16,712 bases of DNA from CAYVBE01 sp964448935 (GTDB taxonomy: Bacteria; Planctomycetota; Brocadiia; SM23-32). Shown here piece after piece: positions 13,352 through 16,712 of the stretch. The stretch is from contig CAYVBE010000076.1 in assembly GCA_964448935.1 (NCBI GenBank), positions 1 to 16,712 on the forward strand, in the 5' to 3' direction. Made by a program: the position numbers and the translations under genes. The notes beneath the pieces are model-generated. The model did not search any database. It was not told the origin of the DNA and saw only the letters and a program-made list of their open reading frames with translations. Within the stretch, counting starts at the first letter, position 1. Each line of letters begins with the position of its first letter.

Positions 13352-15940
13352 ATGGATTTCCAGCGGGACCGCCTGATTCTGAGTGGCGAGTGGGAATGCC
13401 TTCCCGGGCACGCGGACGCCGAAATCTGGCGCTCCGGCTGTGGGCCTGCCGAGGTGGAATGGCGGCCGGTGGAGGTGCCCGGGCCGCTTTTCCGGCGCGG
13501 CAGAGAGCGGGCGCAGAACGAGAAAGTGGAGTGCGTGTGGGTGCGCCGGCGTTTCGACCTGTCGGGGGACCGGGCCGCCGGCAGCGCGGCCCTCAAATGG
13601 GGCGGCATCCGCTTCGGCGCGACCGCCTACGTCAACGGCCGACGGGTCGGTTCACACGCGCCGATCGGCCCCCACACGATCCACCTCCCGGCCGGTCTGC
13701 TGCGGAAGGGAGCGAACGAGCTCCTGCTCAAAGTCAACGGCTGGGCCTCCCTGCACAAGTCGAAAAACGGTGTGCCCGTGATCCCCGTCGGCGCCGATCT
13801 GTTCTGGGGCGGCCGCATGCCCGCGCTGTGGGATGACATCTGGCTGGAATTCTATCAGAGAGTGTGTGCAGACAGGATACTGGCCGTCCCCGACCTGCCG
13901 GGGCGGAAGGTGGTTTTCCGGATCAACCTCGGACCGGAGGCGGACGGGCTGGACGCGGCCGACGTTCACGCCGAGGTGCGTATTGCGGCGACCGGCGAGG
14001 TGGTCGGCACGGCGCAGGTGCAGGCTCCGGTCGGCGAGTTTTTCCTCCTGGAAGTTCCGCTTTCCGAAGTCCGAGAGTGGACGCCGACCCGGCCTGAGCT
14101 GCACCGGGCCGAGTTGCGGGTTGAGGCGGCCGGGGAGTTGTGCGACCGGGTTGGATTCCGTTTCGGCATGCGCGAGATTTCCGTCGAGGACGGGCATTAC
14201 CGGTTGAACGACAGGCCGCTCTGGTTCAGGGGCTCCAATCTGGTGCATGAGTGGACCTGGGGCGATACGTTCAACCGGGAGATCAAGCGATACGTGGTGG
14301 ACGAGGCCCGGAACATGAACCTGAACTGCTTCCGCACACACACGCTGCCCCCCGTGACGAGCTGGCTGGACGTGTGCGACGAGCACGGGACCATGATCCT
14401 TGCCGAGTTCTCGACGACGTTCAATTACCGTGATTTCGGCTTCACTGAAGAGGAATGGGCGCGCTGGCACGCAAACGTGCTGGCCGACGCGGAGGCGTAC
14501 ATCGCCAAACTGGGGAACCATCCCGCCATCGTGATGTGGGTTCTGACCAATGAACCGACGGAAGATCACGAGTGGGAGGCCGGGCCCTACCTGCAGCGGG
14601 TTCTCGCCCTGGACCCCACGCGCCCGTGCCTGCGAACGGGGGAGACGGACTTCGGCACGGACAGCGCCGTAGACCTGCACCTGTGCGACAATTATTCCTA
14701 CGGGCCGAACAGCCGTCTGATGGTTGAGTCCGGGCGCGCGGCCGCGCAGAAGGACCCGGACAGGACGCTGTGCTGCAGCGAGTATATGAACCTTTTCGGC
14801 ACGCGTGAGGAGATCACACGGCGCCGGCTGGGCCGGCCCGACCATCCGTTGCGGGACCTCGATCGTGCCGCGTGTGCGGCGGAAGACACGGAACGGATGA
14901 GACGGCTGCGGTTGGACATGATCCTGCCCTACATGTACGCCCGGTGGGCGCGCTTTCGCGGCAACGACTGGCGGCCCGAATACGCGACCCCCGTTGCGGC
15001 GGCCCTTCACGGCGCGATGGCGCCCGTGCTGGCGAGCCCGGACCTCTATGACCGGAATTACGCGGCCGGCACGGAAGTTTGGACCCCGCTACACCTTATC
15101 AACGAATTGCACGAAAAGGTCGAGCTGCACCTGGACGCGTACCTGACGCCGGATGATCCGCTCTTCGTGCCCGATACCACTGCCCTGGAGAAAGCCCTCT
15201 GGCATGAGGAACGCGACGTTGTGCTCGATGCGGACAGCGTGCGTGTTGACGAGCTTGCCTGGGACGTCCCGGATGTCCAAGGCACGTACTACCTGGCGCT
15301 CGTCTGCCGCCGTCCGGGGGACCGGCCCGTTGTCAGCCAGCGGGAGGTCCACGCGGTCGCGGCGCCGGGGGACGTCACACCTTGCTCGGTGGCAATCGCC
15401 GGGCGCGACGACCGGCTGAGGAAATGGCTGGAGGCGCACGACCTGGAATGTGTAGACCTGCGGGATGCGCCGAAGCAGGCCGACGCCGCGCTGGTAGTGA
15501 CCGGGGACCGGGCCGACCTGGACGCCGTCATTGAGCGCGGTGGGCGGGCGGTTGTGGTGGCCACGGAGGGATTGGAGGGCACCTGCCTGCCGGAATTCGG
15601 GGTGGAGGAGACCACGCCGAGTTCGCGCGTCTTCGCGTATGAAGAAGGGGCGGAGCCGCTTCTTCGAGGCATGCCCGAGCAGTTCATGATGTGCTGGAAC
15701 GGCAGCGACGGGGATTCGCTGCCCGGAGTGATCGCGGACCGTTTCCTGACCGGCCCGGCGGTCACAGCCGGACAAAAGCTATTGTGGGTGGATGATCCTG
15801 AGAAACCGGTGGCCGTGTCCGTGGGAGCGGGGAAGGGCCGAGTCATCATCTTGACCCTGAAGCTGCTGGACCGGCTCGATCCCGGGGGTGAGGCGTACGA
15901 CCCCGTCGCCGACCGACTGCTGCTCAACGCGCTGCGCTGA
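13352..15940 (+). CDS. Glycoside hydrolase family 2 enzyme (beta-galactosidase/beta-glucuronidase/beta-mannosidase type) with C-terminal GATase-like domain
   Basis: The 862-aa protein has a GH2 N-terminal sugar-binding domain (about 10-170; VWVRRRFDLSG, ATAYVNGRRVG, HTIHLPAGLLRKGANELLLK) and an immunoglobulin-like domain (about 175-270). The TIM barrel (about 275-600) starts with the family pattern GFRFGMREISVEDGHYRLND. NHPAIVMWVLTNEP (389-402) gives the acid/base Glu401, and LCCSEYMN (473-480) gives candidate nucleophile Glu477, so the catalytic pair looks intact. About residues 690-862 form a GATase-like alpha/beta domain (CSVAIAGRDDRLRKWLEAHD, ALVVTGDRADLDAVIERGGR, GAGKGRVIILTLKLLDRLD), a type also present in the exported neighbour. 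There is no signal peptide, so it probably acts in the cytoplasm on imported oligosaccharides. Substrate specificity within GH2 cannot be fixed. Its stop overlaps the end of the convergent DUF4173 gene by 17 bp. Confidence 0.9.
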   Translation: MDFQRDRLILSGEWECLPGHADAEIWRSGCGPAEVEWRPVEVPGPLFRRGRERAQNEKVECVWVRRRFDLSGDRAAGSAALKWGGIRFGATAYVNGRRVGSHAPIGPHTIHLPAGLLRKGANELLLKVNGWASLHKSKNGVPVIPVGADLFWGGRMPALWDDIWLEFYQRVCADRILAVPDLPGRKVVFRINLGPEADGLDAADVHAEVRIAATGEVVGTAQVQAPVGEFFLLEVPLSEVREWTPTRPELHRAELRVEAAGELCDRVGFRFGMREISVEDGHYRLNDRPLWFRGSNLVHEWTWGDTFNREIKRYVVDEARNMNLNCFRTHTLPPVTSWLDVCDEHGTMILAEFSTTFNYRDFGFTEEEWARWHANVLADAEAYIAKLGNHPAIVMWVLTNEPTEDHEWEAGPYLQRVLALDPTRPCLRTGETDFGTDSAVDLHLCDNYSYGPNSRLMVESGRAAAQKDPDRTLCCSEYMNLFGTREEITRRRLGRPDHPLRDLDRAACAAEDTERMRRLRLDMILPYMYARWARFRGNDWRPEYATPVAAALHGAMAPVLASPDLYDRNYAAGTEVWTPLHLINELHEKVELHLDAYLTPDDPLFVPDTTALEKALWHEERDVVLDADSVRVDELAWDVPDVQGTYYLALVCRRPGDRPVVSQREVHAVAAPGDVTPCSVAIAGRDDRLRKWLEAHDLECVDLRDAPKQADAALVVTGDRADLDAVIERGGRAVVVATEGLEGTCLPEFGVEETTPSSRVFAYEEGAEPLLRGMPEQFMMCWNGSDGDSLPGVIADRFLTGPAVTAGQKLLWVDDPEKPVAVSVGAGKGRVIILTLKLLDRLDPGGEAYDPVADRLLLNALR

Positions 15941-16712
15941 GAACGGCACGGGCGATCCGATGCCGGCGCCACGTCCATCCCATGGGGTCTTCAACTTTAC
16001 GGTGCAACTCCATTCGCAGGTCAACGATTGTTTTGACAGCGTTCTCTCGGGGCCGCCCGGGCTCCACGTTATCCCGGAAGTGCAGGAGGGCCGGCAGGGC
16101 CTCCGGCCCCAGGTGCTCCAGGTAGCTAATGTCCAGCGACGGACCACCGCCGGCCAGTTCGGCGCTGTGCCGCACGTTGAACTGCGCGATCGCGCCGTCG
16201 AAGTTGACGAAACAGCAGACGTAGAGGACCGCGAGCGCGGTGATCAGGTTGACGTTGATCAGCCAGGCGCCGCTGCGGCGCAAGACAATGCGCGCCAGTA
16301 TCCAGACCAGGCCGCAGGCCACCAGAAGCATCCAGATCGCGGCGGCCGTGCGCAGCCGCGTCAGGCTGTAGGTTCCCACGTAGAGTCTCAGCCGCCATGC
16401 TGCGGAGAAGACGAGCAACACGTTCTGCGCCAGCCACAGGTACACCAGCCCCCGCGCCCAGCGCATCGCCCGGCCTCGGATGTGCCGCCTGAAGGCCACC
16501 AGTACGAACACCGCCGCCAGCAGCGCGGCCGCGACCAGCGGATAGGCCCCGCGGTGCGCGTATTCGGCGTAGGTCATACCGTCCGGCAGGTCCGCCCCGG
16601 CCCACAGGTAGCGGATGTCCATCACCGTCTGCACGGCGAAGATGGCGTTGAAGACCACTAAGTGGTCTTTAGAAAGTCGTTTCCGGTGCATGAAGGTCCG
16701 CAAGTGTTGCGA
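15924..16712 (-). CDS. DUF4153/DUF4173-family integral membrane protein, 5' end outside the window
   Basis: The frame is open to the window edge, so only the C-terminal part (at least 259 aa) is present. About five membrane segments are visible, near residues 15-34, 53-71, 84-103, 119-141 and 146-167 counted from TTG 16703. The sequence YLWAGADLPDGMTYAEYAHRG between the first two is the hallmark of the DUF4153/DUF4173 family (YLFGG...TYSEYARRG). The region FVNFDGAIAQFNVRHSAEL followed by LDISYLEHLGPEALPAL matches its C-terminal soluble part (VNPDALIARYN...DLxYLxxLxxDAVPAL). The family's role is unknown. The last codons overlap the convergent GH2 gene: stop at 15924-15926, with the GH2 stop at 15938-15940. 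TTG 16703 and ATG 16691 are in-frame candidate codons but sit inside the family match, so neither is the likely start. A 19-bp inverted repeat lies within it at 16651-16669. Confidence 0.8.
   Translation of the reverse strand, partial: SQHLRTFMHRKRLSKDHLVVFNAIFAVQTVMDIRYLWAGADLPDGMTYAEYAHRGAYPLVAAALLAAVFVLVAFRRHIRGRAMRWARGLVYLWLAQNVLLVFSAAWRLRLYVGTYSLTRLRTAAAIWMLLVACGLVWILARIVLRRSGAWLINVNLITALAVLYVCCFVNFDGAIAQFNVRHSAELAGGGPSLDISYLEHLGPEALPALLHFRDNVEPGRPRENAVKTIVDLRMELHRKVEDPMGWTWRRHRIARAVLSAAR
16651..16669. repeat. Perfect 19-bp inverted repeat (9-bp arms, 1-bp centre)
   Basis: AAGACCACT, a single A, then AGTGGTCTT form a perfect palindrome in the coding sequence of the DUF4173 gene, where it encodes KDHLVVF on the minus strand. 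It is richer in A and T than its surroundings. Neither strand has a run of T after it long enough for an intrinsic terminator. It may be an operator-like site, a hairpin in the message, or chance. Confidence 0.6.

Noticed and set aside
8296..13608. A 1770-codon open frame on the minus strand, antisense to the giant GH2-type gene
   Set aside because: It has no recognisable domains and its composition (rich in His, Arg, Val, Gly, Pro) is the mirror of the GH2 codon pattern. High GC with G/C third positions removes stops from antisense frames.
1..16712. tRNA, rRNA, CRISPR array, insertion sequence, integrase or riboswitch
   Set aside because: No cloverleaf, rRNA core, regularly spaced repeats, transposase motifs or recognisable aptamer was seen. 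Nearly all sequence is accounted for by protein genes with short gaps.

Overview
The window is a GC-rich, gene-dense bacterial segment. Its gene families point to a heterotroph of the Planctomycetota or a neighbouring lineage such as Hydrogenedentota or Lentisphaerota. The main pointers are a hydrazine-synthase-alpha-like propeller/cytochrome protein, a very large secreted GH2-type protein, a PQQ-type propeller and a SUMF1-like fragment. This placement is inferred from gene families only; there is no rRNA or other phylogenetic marker.

Layout. (1) Positions 1-480 hold the 3' part of an open frame that enters from outside the window and looks like the first half of a SUMF1 (formylglycine-generating-enzyme-like) domain. 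It runs with a frame change into a PQQ-type beta-propeller gene (493-1575) that lacks a visible export signal. (2) A promoter-like element at 1585-1613 precedes a secreted 384-aa protein (1661-2815) and an M20D metallopeptidase (2834-4012). (3) On the minus strand, a tightly packed three-gene operon runs from 8210 to 4023: an exported HzsA-like propeller/c-type cytochrome protein, a DegT/DnrJ/EryC1/StrS aminotransferase (4-bp ATGA overlap) and an M55 D-aminopeptidase (10-bp gap). It converges on the M20 gene with only 10 bp between the stop codons. (4) From the divergent promoter region at 8211-8340, two plus-strand GH2-type genes follow: an exported giant (8341-13251) and a probably cytoplasmic 862-aa enzyme (13352-15940). 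(5) A minus-strand DUF4153/DUF4173 membrane protein enters from the right edge, and its stop lies inside the last codons of the second GH2 gene.

How the genes may work together (inference). The exported GH2-type protein and the cytoplasmic GH2 fit stepwise binding and hydrolysis of a beta-linked glycan or glycoconjugate. The M20D and M55 hydrolases would remove N-acyl or D-amino-acid parts, and the aminotransferase acts on a keto-sugar or similar keto compound. The 384-aa secreted protein appears to be a free-standing relative of the accessory C-terminal modules of giant planctomycete-type GH2 proteins. No complete known system (CRISPR, toxin-antitoxin, secretion, phage defence) is seen.

The points most worth a second look are these: the giant GH2-type protein has His-Asn where GH2 enzymes carry the Asn-Glu acid/base; a carbohydrate-binding module in the same protein appears circularly permuted and inserted into another domain; the SUMF1/PQQ junction near 480; the HzsA-like/aminotransferase/M55 operon; and a perfect 19-bp inverted repeat inside the DUF4173 gene. 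No tRNA, rRNA, insertion sequence or CRISPR array was seen. No stretch over 300 bp lacks a gene.
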